Below are positions 23,155 through 32,713 of a stretch of DNA of 64,000 nt, piece by piece (position 1 is the first letter of the stretch; each line of letters opens with the position of its first letter). A program made the translations under genes and the position numbers. Where the stretch lies: contig WTIO01000051.1 of the NCBI GenBank assembly GCA_011526365.1, forward strand, positions 1 through 64,000. The letters run 5' to 3'. Below the pieces are notes generated by a model. It had not been told where the DNA came from, did not search any database, and saw nothing but the letters and a program-made list of their open reading frames with translations. The DNA comes from Flavobacteriales bacterium (GTDB lineage: Bacteria > Bacteroidota > Bacteroidia > Flavobacteriales > Flavobacteriaceae).

Positions 23155-24545
23155 AAAACATACATTTTATTGCTATCGGAGGCAGTGCCATGCACAGCCT
23201 AGCTATTGCCTTACACCAAAAAGGAAGTATTGTAACAGGGAGTGATGATGCTATTTTTGAGCCTTCCAGGTCTAAGCTAGAAGCGGTAGGTTTACTGCCC
23301 GAGGTAATGGGGTGGCATCCTGAAAAAATCACAACCCAGCTAGACGCTGTGGTGTTGGGAATGCATGCCAAAAAAGATAATCCCGAACTGTTGGCCGCCC
23401 AGAAATTAGGGTTAACCATTTATTCATACCCCGAATTGTTGTATGCCCTAACCAAAGATAAAACCCGAGTTGTAATAGCCGGAAGTCACGGGAAAACCAC
23501 CACCACTGCTATAATACTTCATGTAATGAACTACTGTGATAAGGAAGTGGACTTTATGATTGGCGCCCCTTTAGAAGGTTACGACAATGCGGTGCACCTT
23601 AGTGATACCAATGATTTTGTAGTGTTAGAAGGGGATGAATACCTTTCTTCTCCGCTAGATGACCGTTCAAAGTTCTTGTGGTATCAACCTCAAATTGCGC
23701 TTATCACTGGAATTGCATGGGACCATATCAATGTGTTTCCAACGTATGAAGCCTATGAGACGCCGTTTAAAGAATTTATAGAAACAATTAGTCCTGGTGG
23801 GGTCTTGGTGTACAATGCCGAAGACATGCGAGTAACCGCTTTGGCAGCTGCAAGTACTAACCGGATTAAGAAACAGCCCTACAGCACCCCTGAGTACACC
23901 ATTGAAAATGGCAATACCCGCTTGCTCACGGATGAAGGTCCTTTGCCCTTGAAAATTTTTGGACGCCATAATTTGTCTAATCTTGCTGGAGCCCAGTGGA
24001 TTTGTCAATTGATGGGGGTTGACCTCAGTTTGTTTGTGGAGGCTATTGCAAGTTTTAAAGGGGCTTCAAGGCGTTTAGAAGTGCTTTACGATGGTTCTTC
24101 AAGCAAACTCTACAAGGATTTTGCCCATGCTCCCAGTAAGGTAAAAGCTACTGCGCAAGCAGTAAAAAAGCAATACCCACAATTACAGCTTACTGCCTGT
24201 TTAGAACTGCATACGTATAGCAGCCTTGACCCAAAATTTATCGCTCATTACCGCAACACATTGGAAGCTGCCGATTTGGCTTTGGTGTTTTACGATCCCG
24301 AAGCACTACGAATTAAAAATCGTGAAGTCCTCCCTCCAGAAGCCATAATAGAGGCTTTTAATCATCCGAATTTAAAAGTATTTACACAGCCTCAAGCCTT
24401 GCACCAATTTTTATTTGAGCAACAGTACCACCAAACTTTTTTGCTGATGATGAGTTCTGGAAATTACGGGAAGCTCAATTGGGAAACCCTTCAAGCTAAA
24501 GTGGCTAGCGCTTCGTCTGATGGTTCGCATACAGTGACCCAATAA
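23151..24545 (+). CDS. mpl: UDP-N-acetylmuramate:L-alanyl-gamma-D-glutamyl-meso-diaminopimelate ligase Mpl-like (464 aa)
   Basis: A Mur ligase family enzyme that reattaches recycled murein tripeptide to UDP-MurNAc. The N-terminus [20 protein letters not shown] and the following [15 protein letters not shown] are typical of Mpl rather than MurC. ATP-binding [10 protein letters not shown] is near residue 110, [16 protein letters not shown] near 160, and [13 protein letters not shown] in the C-terminal part. Four-base overlap with obg. The last 41 bases overlap the convergent PaiB-like gene. The true murC (49018) is a separate gene, which supports the recycling role. Confidence 0.9.
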   Translation: MKNIHFIAIGGSAMHSLAIALHQKGSIVTGSDDAIFEPSRSKLEAVGLLPEVMGWHPEKITTQLDAVVLGMHAKKDNPELLAAQKLGLTIYSYPELLYALTKDKTRVVIAGSHGKTTTTAIILHVMNYCDKEVDFMIGAPLEGYDNAVHLSDTNDFVVLEGDEYLSSPLDDRSKFLWYQPQIALITGIAWDHINVFPTYEAYETPFKEFIETISPGGVLVYNAEDMRVTALAAASTNRIKKQPYSTPEYTIENGNTRLLTDEGPLPLKIFGRHNLSNLAGAQWICQLMGVDLSLFVEAIASFKGASRRLEVLYDGSSSKLYKDFAHAPSKVKATAQAVKKQYPQLQLTACLELHTYSSLDPKFIAHYRNTLEAADLALVFYDPEALRIKNREVLPPEAIIEAFNHPNLKVFTQPQALHQFLFEQQYHQTFLLMMSSGNYGKLNWETLQAKVASASSDGSHTVTQ

Positions 24546-25128
24546 GCGCTTTTTGACCCGGGAAGTTCCCTTCCATCGCTTGTTTTGCAAGCTGTTGATC
24601 TTTTGGGTGTTTGTCTTGCGATAGTTTAAATTTCCCCTCCCAATCTTGAATGGTTATTTTAAAGCCAATAATGTAATCTAGGAGCGACGCCATCCGTGGA
24701 TTATCTGCCGCCAGTTGATACTTGCCATTGGGCCCTTCTAATTTTGTAGTCATAACAACCAAACTGTCGGTTAGACGCTGGTGGTCAGTATAGGCTTCAA
24801 CACTACCGTCAAAATGGGCTTTAAAGTAATTCCAAGTGGGCAGTTGGGTACTTTGGTAAACCGAGGGGGAAATATAGGTTTCGGGGCCGTGAAAAAGTAC
24901 AGTAATGGGGCCTCCTTCCAAGAGGTGTTCCACCTGTGGATTAAATTTATCAATATGCCCTATAAAATATCCCAAATGGGCGTCTTTATGATATACCAAG
25001 GGAGTGTGTGTGGTATGCACGCTGCTGTTTTTTGCAGTAATTACTGTAGCCAGCGGTGCTGCTTCAACCAGTCGAATACAATTGGCAAAATCAGCTTCTT
25101 GATGGTGTGGAGGAGGGTATTTTGTCAT
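24505..25128 (-). CDS. FMN-binding negative regulator, PaiB family (207 aa)
   Basis: Resembles Bacillus PaiB and related split-barrel flavin-binding proteins: N-terminus YPPPHHQEADFANCIRLVE, then ATVITAKNSSVHTTHTPLV, HIDKFNPQVE, VLFHGPETYISPSVY and a C-terminal KFKLSQDKHPKDQQ. The family is annotated as negative transcriptional regulators, but direct DNA binding is unproven, so the name says little about its job. Length is normal. It is convergent with mpl, overlapping it by 41 bases. A weak TACCTTTA element lies just upstream on the minus strand. Confidence 0.85.
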   Translation of the reverse strand: MTKYPPPHHQEADFANCIRLVEAAPLATVITAKNSSVHTTHTPLVYHKDAHLGYFIGHIDKFNPQVEHLLEGGPITVLFHGPETYISPSVYQSTQLPTWNYFKAHFDGSVEAYTDHQRLTDSLVVMTTKLEGPNGKYQLAADNPRMASLLDYIIGFKITIQDWEGKFKLSQDKHPKDQQLAKQAMEGNFPGQKALIGSLYANHQTKR

Positions 25129-25184
25129 AGCCTAAAGGTAATGATATCACATAAAAAATAGTAACTTAGAATAAAACTTACCCC

Positions 25185-25882
25185 ATGCCCCAACAACCAC
25201 ATTCTTTTACCATCAAAGATTGGGCAGAAGAGGATCGCCCAAGAGAAAAACTACTTCACTTTGGCCCCGCCATTTAACCAATGCCGAACTTTTAGCCATA
25301 CTCATAGGCAGTGGTTGTAAAGGGCAAAGTGCAGTGGCAATAATGCAACAATTGCTTGCACAAAACCAACACCAGCTAAGTCGCCTCAATAAAATGCCCC
25401 TTAGTGCCATGTTAAGAATTAATGGTATAGGCCGCACTAAAGCGGTAAAAATTAAAGCTGCCTTAGCCTTGGCAGCTCGATTGGCCCATACGCCCAATGA
25501 AAAGCGTGTGCAACTCAGCAGCAGTCAAGCGGTGTATGAAGTACTAAACCCCTTATTTATGAACTTGGCAAACTAAGAATTTTGGGTAGTTTACCTCAAT
25601 ACCGCCAATAGGGTGCTCGCCAAAAAAAGATTGAGCAGTGGCGGGATAACCCAAACTGTAGTAGATGTGCGTTTAGCGTTTAAGTTGGCCTTAGAAGTTG
25701 GTGCTACTGCGCTCATTCTTGCACACAACCATCCATCGGGGAATTTGGAACCTAGTGGCGCAGATCGAAAAATTACCCAACAATTTCAACAGGCGGCGGC
25801 CCATTTTGAGCTACGTGTGCTCGATCATTTAATTTTTTCTGAAAAAGGGTATTTTAGCTTCGCAGATGAAAAGCTCCTTTAA
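25185..25882 (+). pseudogene. radC: radC, broken by a frameshift and an in-frame stop
   Basis: RadC is a JAB-domain protein once linked to DNA repair, though its real role is unclear. ATG at 25185 opens MPQQPHSFTIKDWAEEDRPR and continues to a TAA at 25275. The family sequence then continues in another frame as RHLTNAELLAILIGSG, so one base is missing near 25265-25269 in a GGCCCCG run. That frame passes the helix-hairpin motif (INGIGRTKAVKIKAALAL) and reaches a second lesion, TAA at 25574-25576, between NLAN and EFWVVYLNTANRVLAKK. The C-terminal metal motif HNHPSGNLEPSGAD and ending YFSFADEKLL remain intact. Two separate lesions make it a recent pseudogene. The downstream gene starts directly after its stop. 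Confidence 0.9.
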
Positions 25883-27193
25883 ATGATTCTTGTTTACACT
25901 TCCCAGCAAACATCGCGATTAACCTATGTTTTTAAACAGCTGTTTGAAGAAATCCTGGGGATAGATGTAGGCTTTACAAACACTGTAGATGCTTTTGTGG
26001 CGCATGAAGGCCCAAAATTTAATTATGCTGCATCACCATTTGGAGAGAGCTTTTTTGTGGAAGCACACCCCTTATTGTTTGAGCACGGTATCAATCCACA
26101 GGAAATTACTTTTTCCAAATGGAATGGCTTGCCAACGTTTTTTCAAACCTCTAAGAAGTCAAAACTCCCGTTTGATATTTTTGCAGCCAGTTTTTACTTG
26201 CTCACGCGCTACGAAGAACATTTGCCTTATGTGAAAAATGACCAAGGGCAGTTTGACTCCCAACAGAGTAGTGCCGTCCAAGGCGGGTTTTTATCCTTAC
26301 CTCTGGTCGATTTTTGGGCCGAAGCACTCTATGTGATATTGCAGGAAGCATTTCCCAGTATGCCGCCACTAAAAAAACATAAAATCCCCATGACTCCTCT
26401 GTTCCAAGTAAATAACCCATTTCGGTTTAAACACAAATCCATTTTGGGTACCCTTATTGAAAGTGCTTGCTTGCTGTGGAACTTAAACCTAAAAAGCTTG
26501 CTCCAGCAATTGTTGGTGGTAACTAGAGTACGAAAAGACCCGCATGAGGAATTTCCAGGGCTTTTAAAAGACTTTAGTGACGGCAGTGCCGCGCCAGTAT
26601 TCTTCTTTTCTTACAGTCACAGTAGTGATGACCCCTTTGGGATATCACCTTTCAACAAACGCTATCAGTCCTTTGTAAAACACGTGGCCGATTATGCAAA
26701 AACCTTTTTACTCATTCAGGCCCCTTCCTATCCGTTGACGGCTGATGTGTCAGAACAAAAGGAGGGACTGGTTCAATTGATCCACAGAACTATAAATGCG
26801 GTGCGAATTAAAAACGGCTTACGGCATCACAGCACCGATTATGAAGCCTTAGTGGAGCAAAAATTTACCCTTGACTACTCTATGGGGTACGCTACAGAAG
26901 TGGGGTTTCGTGCGAGTACTGCAGTGCCTTTTTATTATTTTAATTTAAAAGAAGAGTACCAAACTCCATTACAAATTGTTCCCGTGGTCGCTTCCACCAC
27001 TGCCTTACAAAAGCACACTACCACTGCGTTTTCGAAACAATTAAGCAGCATTGAGGAACAGGAGTATTTAACCGCTGCCCAACTATTTTGCGCGTGTACT
27101 TTAGAAGATTTAAATTTTAATAACATCAAAAAACAATCAGATCAGGGGATTTTGAATTACTTTAGTGGCAATGCTACAATTGAATCGCGTTGA
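25883..27193 (+). CDS. Polysaccharide-deacetylase-like protein with DUF7033 N-terminus (436 aa)
   Basis: Matches my memory of the flavobacterial family annotated as polysaccharide deacetylase with an N-terminal DUF7033. The N-terminal part reads MILVYTSQQTSRLTYVFKQL with FASFYLLTRYEEHLPY near residue 110, and PLVDFWAEALYVILQ follows. The deacetylase-like barrel in the C-terminal half is weak (APVFFFSYSHSSDDPFGISP, GYATEVGFRASTAVPFYYFN), and I cannot identify a clean NodB metal triad, so activity is uncertain. It starts directly at the stop of the broken radC and overlaps yjjG by 23 bases, so it sits mid-operon. Confidence 0.6.
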   Translation: MILVYTSQQTSRLTYVFKQLFEEILGIDVGFTNTVDAFVAHEGPKFNYAASPFGESFFVEAHPLLFEHGINPQEITFSKWNGLPTFFQTSKKSKLPFDIFAASFYLLTRYEEHLPYVKNDQGQFDSQQSSAVQGGFLSLPLVDFWAEALYVILQEAFPSMPPLKKHKIPMTPLFQVNNPFRFKHKSILGTLIESACLLWNLNLKSLLQQLLVVTRVRKDPHEEFPGLLKDFSDGSAAPVFFFSYSHSSDDPFGISPFNKRYQSFVKHVADYAKTFLLIQAPSYPLTADVSEQKEGLVQLIHRTINAVRIKNGLRHHSTDYEALVEQKFTLDYSMGYATEVGFRASTAVPFYYFNLKEEYQTPLQIVPVVASTTALQKHTTTAFSKQLSSIEEQEYLTAAQLFCACTLEDLNFNNIKKQSDQGILNYFSGNATIESR

Positions 27194-27866
27194 CACTATT
27201 TTTTTTGATTTAGATCACACCCTTTGGGATTTTGATAAAAATTCTGCACTTACTTTTGAGCGGATTTTTAAAGAAGAAAATCTTCAACTTTCCCTGGAGG
27301 AGTTTTTAGCGTATTATGTTCCCATCAATCATTATTATTGGAAACTCTACCGGGAGAATACCATCACACAGGAGCAACTTCGACTTTTACGACTAGAAAA
27401 GACCTTTGAAAAAATGGATCTTTCCTTTTCAGCACAACAACTGCATCGTATTTCCGAACAGTATATCAATCACCTTTCTACGTTTCCCCATCTTTTTGAC
27501 GGTACAATTCCCTTGCTAAATCACCTGCAACAGCAATACGAATTGCATCTAATTACCAATGGGTTTGAAAAAGTACAGCACTACAAGGTGCAAAATTCTG
27601 GTTTGGCTCCCTACTTTAAAAAAGTATTTACAGCAGATCAGGTAGGCTACAAAAAACCCCATACTAAAATTTTTGAAGTTGCACTGGAAAAAACCGCTAC
27701 CCAAGCAGAAAATGCCCTAATGATTGGCGATAGCCTAGAAGCAGATATTTTGGGTGCCAAAGCAATGGGGATGCAAGTTTTGCATTTTAATTCACATGCA
27801 GAGCCCGAGCACAGCCATTGCCCCATAGTGTATTCATTAAAAGAAATGAAAGCCCTTTTTCATTAG
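27171..27866 (+). CDS. YjjG-family noncanonical pyrimidine nucleotidase, HAD superfamily (231 aa)
   Basis: A HAD phosphatase. It has motif I FFDLDHTLWDFDKNS near residue 11 (nucleophile and acid Asp), motif II LITNGFEKVQHYK near 125, a conserved Lys in VGYKKPHTKIFE and motif IV MIGDSLEADILGAKAMGM. The WDFDKN after motif I identifies the YjjG group, which removes phosphate from damaged or noncanonical pyrimidine nucleotides. I start at 27171 (MLQLNRVDT); a GTG two codons earlier is possible. It overlaps the preceding gene by 23 bases. Confidence 0.9.
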   Translation: MLQLNRVDTIFFDLDHTLWDFDKNSALTFERIFKEENLQLSLEEFLAYYVPINHYYWKLYRENTITQEQLRLLRLEKTFEKMDLSFSAQQLHRISEQYINHLSTFPHLFDGTIPLLNHLQQQYELHLITNGFEKVQHYKVQNSGLAPYFKKVFTADQVGYKKPHTKIFEVALEKTATQAENALMIGDSLEADILGAKAMGMQVLHFNSHAEPEHSHCPIVYSLKEMKALFH

Positions 27867-27882
27867 CCGACAAAAGAGTAGT

Positions 27883-27890
27883 ATTTTTGT
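27883..27890 (+). promoter_or_regulatory. Candidate -7 element for the MazG-like gene and aroA
   Basis: TATTTTTG, a perfect TAnnTTTG match, 26 bases before the GTG start of the MazG-like gene. Confidence 0.5.
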
Positions 27891-27915
27891 TTGCCAGCAC
27901 TAAAACATCAATATT

Positions 27916-28242
27916 GTGGAACTCACAAAAGCACAAGAACGCGTAGACCAATGGATACAAGAACACGGGGTACGCTATTTTAACGAACTTACCAATATGG
28001 CGCAGCTTACCGAAGAAGTAGGTGAGGTAGCCAGAATTATTGCGCGTCGCTATGGTGAGCAAAGCGAAAAGGAAAGCGATAAACACAAAGATTTAGGAGA
28101 AGAATTGGCCGATGTGCTGTTTGTAGTTTTGTGTTTGGCCAATCAAACGGGAGTTGATTTACAACAGGCATTTGATGCAAAACTGCAGGCGAAAACCCAA
28201 CGTGATCACCAACGCCATCACAACAATCCCAAATTAAAGTAA
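27916..28242 (+). CDS. MazG-like nucleotide pyrophosphohydrolase (108 aa)
   Basis: A small all-alpha NTP pyrophosphatase that hydrolyses noncanonical nucleotides to monophosphates. The metal-binding helices are TEEVGEVARII (E-E-x-x-E) and LGEELADVLFVVLCLA (E-x-x-D), the MazG signature. It starts with GTG at 27916 (MELTKAQERVDQWI), and no in-frame ATG lies nearby. Length fits the single-domain type. aroA begins 8 bases after its stop. The nucleotide-cleaning YjjG gene just upstream is a plausible functional neighbour. Confidence 0.88.
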   Translation: MELTKAQERVDQWIQEHGVRYFNELTNMAQLTEEVGEVARIIARRYGEQSEKESDKHKDLGEELADVLFVVLCLANQTGVDLQQAFDAKLQAKTQRDHQRHHNNPKLK

Positions 28243-28250
28243 TCTTTTCC

Positions 28251-29480
28251 ATGCAAGTTCAGCTGAGTCACGACACAAAAAACTGTACCGGTACCCTAGA
28301 AATTACGGGCTCAAAAAGTGAATCCAATCGATTGTTGGTGCTACAGGCGCAGTACCCCAACCTATCCATTAGCAACCTATCGAATTCCGATGACACCAAA
28401 GCGCTGCAACAGGCGCTTACAACTGTCCCTGCAACCGTGGACATCCACCATGCAGGAACTGCAATGCGTTTTTTAACCGCTTATTACGCCAGTACCCCTG
28501 GGCGGGAATGCTTGCTCACAGGATCTTCCCGCATGCAGGAACGTCCCATTGGAATTCTTGTGGAGGCATTGCGCAGTATGGGGGCTAACATAGAATATGC
28601 TAAAAACGAAGGCTTTCCACCGCTGCAAATTATCGGTACTGCTTTAGAAGCGTCAACAGTACGTTTGCCAGCGTCCATAAGCAGTCAATTTATTACAGCA
28701 TTGTTGCTTACTGCTCCAAAATTAAAACACGGTTTAAAAATTATTTTAGAAGGAGCAATCACTTCACGACCCTACATTGAAATGACCTGTGCTTTAATGC
28801 GCCAATTGGGAATTGATGTTGCATTTACGGGCAATACGCTAGAGGTGGCTCCCACATCACATATTCCCACAGCCGAAATAGCAGTAGAGTCGGATTGGAG
28901 TTCGTCATCGTACGCCTACAGTATTCTCGCTCTTGCGGAGGAAGGCGCCCTAACGTTAACAACCTACCGAAAGGAAAGTTTACAAGGAGACGCTTGTTTG
29001 CAATCCATCTACACCCAGTTGGGCGTTGAAAGTAGTTTTCAACACAACCAACTCCAGCTGCGTAAAATTCCAAATTTTAAATGTCCCGAAAAACTATTGC
29101 TCGATTTGGCTCACGCCCCTGACATTGCACAAACCATTGCAGTCAGTTGTGCAGCCTTAGGTGTGGCCTGCTCCCTAACGGGCTTGCACACCCTAAAAAT
29201 AAAAGAAACCGATCGTTTGGTAGCCTTGCAACGCGAACTCGAAAAATTTGGTGCCAAGGTGCACATTACCGCCGATAGTCTCCACTTGCAGCCCCCAACA
29301 ACACTAACAGCTGATGTAGCGGTAGCCACTTACAACGACCATCGTATGGCCCTGGCTTTTGCACCCTTAGCCCTTAAAACTACTTTGCAAATTAATGATG
29401 CATTGGTGGTGAACAAATCCTATCCTTCCTATTGGGAGGATCTAAAAAAACTGGGCTTTAGCGTAAATTCTATAAAATAA
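28251..29480 (+). CDS. aroA: 3-phosphoshikimate 1-carboxyvinyltransferase AroA (409 aa)
   Basis: EPSP synthase of the shikimate pathway, joining shikimate-3-phosphate and phosphoenolpyruvate. It shows ITGSKSESNRLLVLQAQ near residue 19, HAGTAMRFLTAYYA near 65, LTGSSRMQERPI near 85, the KIKETDRLVAL motif near 320 and NDHRMALAFAPLAL near 362. GTAMR at the glyphosate-contact region reads as the sensitive class I-like pattern. It follows the MazG-like gene by 8 bases. Confidence 0.96.
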   Translation: MQVQLSHDTKNCTGTLEITGSKSESNRLLVLQAQYPNLSISNLSNSDDTKALQQALTTVPATVDIHHAGTAMRFLTAYYASTPGRECLLTGSSRMQERPIGILVEALRSMGANIEYAKNEGFPPLQIIGTALEASTVRLPASISSQFITALLLTAPKLKHGLKIILEGAITSRPYIEMTCALMRQLGIDVAFTGNTLEVAPTSHIPTAEIAVESDWSSSSYAYSILALAEEGALTLTTYRKESLQGDACLQSIYTQLGVESSFQHNQLQLRKIPNFKCPEKLLLDLAHAPDIAQTIAVSCAALGVACSLTGLHTLKIKETDRLVALQRELEKFGAKVHITADSLHLQPPTTLTADVAVATYNDHRMALAFAPLALKTTLQINDALVVNKSYPSYWEDLKKLGFSVNSIK

Positions 29481-29481
29481 G

Positions 29482-29498
29482 TGTCAAATCACTTGACA
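29482..29498. promoter_or_regulatory. Inverted repeat TGTCAA-N5-TTGACA over the queA -33 element
   Basis: A perfect 6-bp inverted repeat with a 5-bp centre directly after aroA. Its right arm contains the TTG (29493-29495) of the queA promoter. Its symmetry and position fit a repressor operator. It could also act as a weak hairpin after aroA, but no T run follows. Confidence 0.4.
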
Positions 29499-29524
29499 AC
29501 CCCCCTTCCCACAGCCTATATTTG
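29493..29524 (+). promoter_or_regulatory. Promoter of queA-rlmN
   Basis: TTG, 21 bases, then TATATTTG: both elements of the flavobacterial consensus, ending 17 bases before the queA ATG. Confidence 0.65.
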
Positions 29525-29541
29525 CACATTCAAAAACCGAT

Positions 29542-30591
29542 ATGAAACTATCCGACTTTAATTTTGACCTCCCCAACTCCTTATTAGCACAACATCCTGC
29601 CCCCGGGCGCGACGAATCGCGACTGATGGTCCTCAATAGAGAAAAGCAAACTATTGAGCACCACATTTTTAAGGACGTTATCAATTTCTTTGATGAAGGG
29701 GATGTTATGGTACTCAATAACACCAAAGTATTTCCTGCCCGATTGTTTGGGAATAAAGAAAAAACAGGCGCGCGTATAGAAGTATTTCTGCTTCGCGAAT
29801 TAAACGAAGAACAACGCCTTTGGGATGTGCTTGTGGATCCTGCCCGTAAAATTCGAATTGGGAATAAACTCTATTTCGGTGAGGACGAAAGTTTAGTGGC
29901 TGAGGTGATTGATAATACGACTTCCAGAGGGAGAACCTTGCGGTTTCTTTTTGACGGTTCTTATGCAGAATTTCGCTCGAAACTAAAAACCCTCGGACAA
30001 ACCCCACTTCCAAAATACATCAAACGCGATGTGGAAGCACAAGATAAAGACCGTTACCAAACCATTTACGCCAAGCATGAAGGTGCAGTAGCTGCACCCA
30101 CTGCAGGCCTCCACTTTTCGAAGCATTTGTTGAAGCGCTTAGAAATTAAAGGAGTGGATTTAGCAGAAATTACGCTTCATGTAGGTCTTGGAACATTTAG
30201 CCCTGTTGAGGTGGAAGATTTGTCGAAACACAAAATGGATTCTGAGGAGCTCATTATTGAAAAAGCTGCTGCTAACCGAGTGAATGAAGCTCTAAAAAAC
30301 AAAAAACGCATTTGTGCCGTAGGGACTACTGTGATGCGTGGTTTAGAAAGTTCAGTATCTTCCATGCAAACGCTAAATACCTACAATGGGTGGACGCATA
30401 AGTTTATTTTTCCTCCTTATGAGTTTTCTATTGCCAACGCTATGATTACGAACTTTCATACGCCAAAATCTACCTTGCTGATGATGGTTTCTGCCTTTGC
30501 AGATGCTGATTATATTAAGGAAGCCTACGACGAAGCCATTAAAGAGAAATACAATTTCTATTCTTATGGTGACGCCATGCTGATCCTCTAG
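29542..30591 (+). CDS. queA: S-adenosylmethionine:tRNA ribosyltransferase-isomerase QueA (349 aa)
   Basis: Transfers the ribosyl part of SAM to preQ1 in tRNA, forming epoxyqueuosine at wobble position 34. The N-terminus [33 protein letters not shown] near residue 58, [15 protein letters not shown] near 182, [11 protein letters not shown] near 213 and [19 protein letters not shown] near 297 are all family motifs. Length is normal. The rlmN gene starts 8 bases after its stop, so both tRNA/rRNA modification genes share a promoter with a clear TTG-N21-TATATTTG. Confidence 0.96.
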   Translation: MKLSDFNFDLPNSLLAQHPAPGRDESRLMVLNREKQTIEHHIFKDVINFFDEGDVMVLNNTKVFPARLFGNKEKTGARIEVFLLRELNEEQRLWDVLVDPARKIRIGNKLYFGEDESLVAEVIDNTTSRGRTLRFLFDGSYAEFRSKLKTLGQTPLPKYIKRDVEAQDKDRYQTIYAKHEGAVAAPTAGLHFSKHLLKRLEIKGVDLAEITLHVGLGTFSPVEVEDLSKHKMDSEELIIEKAAANRVNEALKNKKRICAVGTTVMRGLESSVSSMQTLNTYNGWTHKFIFPPYEFSIANAMITNFHTPKSTLLMMVSAFADADYIKEAYDEAIKEKYNFYSYGDAMLIL

Positions 30592-30599
30592 ATCCAGCT

Positions 30600-31658
30600 A
30601 TGGAAGCACTAAAGCAAGATATCCGAGCGCTGAGTAAGCAAGAATTGCGTGACTTTTTTACCGCCGCTGGAGATCGCGCTTTTAGAGGAGATCAAGTGTA
30701 CCAATGGCTGTGGCAAAAAGGGGTCCACAACTTTGAGGGAATGTCTAATTTATCCAAACACACCCGCGCCCTTTTAGAAGAAAAATTTTGCATCAACCAC
30801 ATTGCTATCGACCAGCAACAACGAAGTACCGATGGCACCATTAAAAACGCCATTCGACTGCATGACGGTAAAATTGTGGAATCGGTGCTTATTCCAACAA
30901 AAACTCGAACCACTGCCTGTGTATCTTCCCAAGTCGGTTGCAGTTTAGATTGTACCTTTTGTGCTACTGCGCGTTTAAAGCGTATGCGCAATCTTAATCC
31001 CGATGAAATTTTCGATCAGGTATATACCATCGATCAGCAAAGCCGTTTGTACTACCAACGCCCTCTGTCTAATATTGTTTTTATGGGGATGGGAGAACCC
31101 TTAATGAACTACTCTAATGTGCTGGCAGCCGTAGATAAGATTACCCACAAAGAGGGCCTGGGTATGTCCCCAAAACGAATTACGCTTTCTACTTCTGGAA
31201 TCCCAAAAATGATCAAAAAATTAGCTGCTGATGAGGTAAAGATCAATTTGGCCCTTTCCCTGCACACAGCACGTCAGGAAGTGCGCGAGCAAATTATGCC
31301 TTTTGCTAAAAGCTTCCCCCTGCAGGATATTCAGGAGGCATTACAGCATTGGTACGATTATACCCGCTCTAGAGTTACCTTAGAATATATTGTGTGGAAA
31401 AACATCAACGACCAACAAAAAGATATCAATGCACTGATTGATTTTGCACAGATTGTTCCAACCAAAGTCAATTTAATTCAATACAATGCCATAGATGACG
31501 ATCGGTTTGAGCAAGCCGATAAAAGTGTCATTAAGGCCTATACCTCCCAATTGGAAGCAGCGCATATTACCGTTACCGTGCGTCAATCTCGGGGGCAAGA
31601 TATTGATGCTGCCTGTGGCCAGCTGGCCAATAAAAATACCGCCAAAATAGAGGGTTGA
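30600..31658 (+). CDS. rlmN: 23S rRNA/tRNA adenine-C2 methyltransferase RlmN (352 aa)
   Basis: A radical-SAM enzyme that methylates A2503 of 23S rRNA and A37 of some tRNAs. The [4Fe-4S] site CSLDCTFCAT has Cys114, Cys118 and Cys121. MGMGEPLMNY binds SAM, and the catalytic Cys in DIDAACGQL near the C-terminus is present. Length is normal. Co-transcribed with queA. Confidence 0.96.
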   Translation: MEALKQDIRALSKQELRDFFTAAGDRAFRGDQVYQWLWQKGVHNFEGMSNLSKHTRALLEEKFCINHIAIDQQQRSTDGTIKNAIRLHDGKIVESVLIPTKTRTTACVSSQVGCSLDCTFCATARLKRMRNLNPDEIFDQVYTIDQQSRLYYQRPLSNIVFMGMGEPLMNYSNVLAAVDKITHKEGLGMSPKRITLSTSGIPKMIKKLAADEVKINLALSLHTARQEVREQIMPFAKSFPLQDIQEALQHWYDYTRSRVTLEYIVWKNINDQQKDINALIDFAQIVPTKVNLIQYNAIDDDRFEQADKSVIKAYTSQLEAAHITVTVRQSRGQDIDAACGQLANKNTAKIEG

Positions 31659-31683
31659 TACGTTTACAGAAGTACTATATTTG
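31655..31683 (+). promoter_or_regulatory. Promoter of ispB-like gene
   Basis: TTG at 31655-31657, 18 bases, then TATATTTG at 31676-31683. The ATG lies only 7 bases after the -7 box, so the mRNA leader is close to zero. Confidence 0.6.
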
Positions 31684-31690
31684 TGAGTAG

Positions 31691-32668
31691 ATGAAAGTTG
31701 TTGAAAGGATAAAGGCCCCTATCTATGAAGAAATGGAACTTTTTGAAAAAAAGTTCACAGATGCCATGTCTTCTAATGTTGCCCTAATCAATCGGATCAC
31801 TCATTTTATTGTCAATCGCAAAGGGAAGCAAATGCGTCCCATGTTTGTTTTTTTGGTGGCAAAATTATTGGGAAAAGGAAAAGTTACCGAACGGGTATAT
31901 CGTGGTGCAGCTGTCATAGAGTTAATTCATACCGCTACACTCGTCCATGATGATGTGATTGACGACAGCAATCAACGCCGTGGATTTTTTTCTGTAAATG
32001 CACTGTGGAAAAATAAAATCGCCGTATTGGTTGGGGATTTCCTTCTTTCCAAGGGACAATTACTTACTGTGGAAAATGACGACTTCGATTTGTTAAAAAT
32101 CATTTCCATAGCTGTTCGGGAGATGAGTCAAGGTGAATTATTGCAAATTGAAAAATCACGACAATTAGACATCACCGAGGAGGTGTATTACCAAATTATA
32201 CGTCAAAAAACAGCCACCCTTTTAGCCACCTGTTGTGAGATGGGGGCGCAAGCTGTAAATGCGCCGCAGGAGGACGTAGAAAAAATGCATCAGTTTGGCA
32301 CTGCCATTGGGATGGCGTTTCAGATTAAAGACGATTTATTTGATTATGGTGAAGCTAAAATTGGAAAGCCGTTGGGCATTGATATTAAGGAGCAAAAAAT
32401 GACACTTCCACTAATACATGCTTTAAATGTTGCTACCCCTTCTGAGCGTAAAAAAATGATCCATATTGTCAAAAACAAAAATACCGATAAGGCTGCGGTA
32501 AAACAGTTGATTGCTCAGGTGAAGTCGCTTGGGGGGCTAACATTTGCCGTTGAAAAAATGAAAGCTTATCAGGTAGAAGCCTTAGAACTTCTTCATACGT
32601 TTCCTCAAAACACCTACCGCGATGCCTTGGAGTTAATGGTAAACTATGTTATTGACAGGAAACATTAG
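31691..32668 (+). CDS. ispB: Polyprenyl diphosphate synthase (325 aa)
   Basis: A trans-prenyltransferase making the long isoprenoid chain, probably of menaquinone. The first aspartate-rich motif LVHDDVIDDSNQRRG is near residue 85-98 and the second FQIKDDLFDYGEAKIGKPLG near 210-228. The residues before the first motif (IHTATL) are small, as in long-chain synthases, so product length is likely C30-C40 (inference). The separate promoter has an almost leaderless start. Confidence 0.9.
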   Translation: MKVVERIKAPIYEEMELFEKKFTDAMSSNVALINRITHFIVNRKGKQMRPMFVFLVAKLLGKGKVTERVYRGAAVIELIHTATLVHDDVIDDSNQRRGFFSVNALWKNKIAVLVGDFLLSKGQLLTVENDDFDLLKIISIAVREMSQGELLQIEKSRQLDITEEVYYQIIRQKTATLLATCCEMGAQAVNAPQEDVEKMHQFGTAIGMAFQIKDDLFDYGEAKIGKPLGIDIKEQKMTLPLIHALNVATPSERKKMIHIVKNKNTDKAAVKQLIAQVKSLGGLTFAVEKMKAYQVEALELLHTFPQNTYRDALELMVNYVIDRKH

Positions 32669-32713
32669 TGCGCGTTCTGTTGTAAAAATTTTATTTTTAT
32701 AAAAAATCCCACG

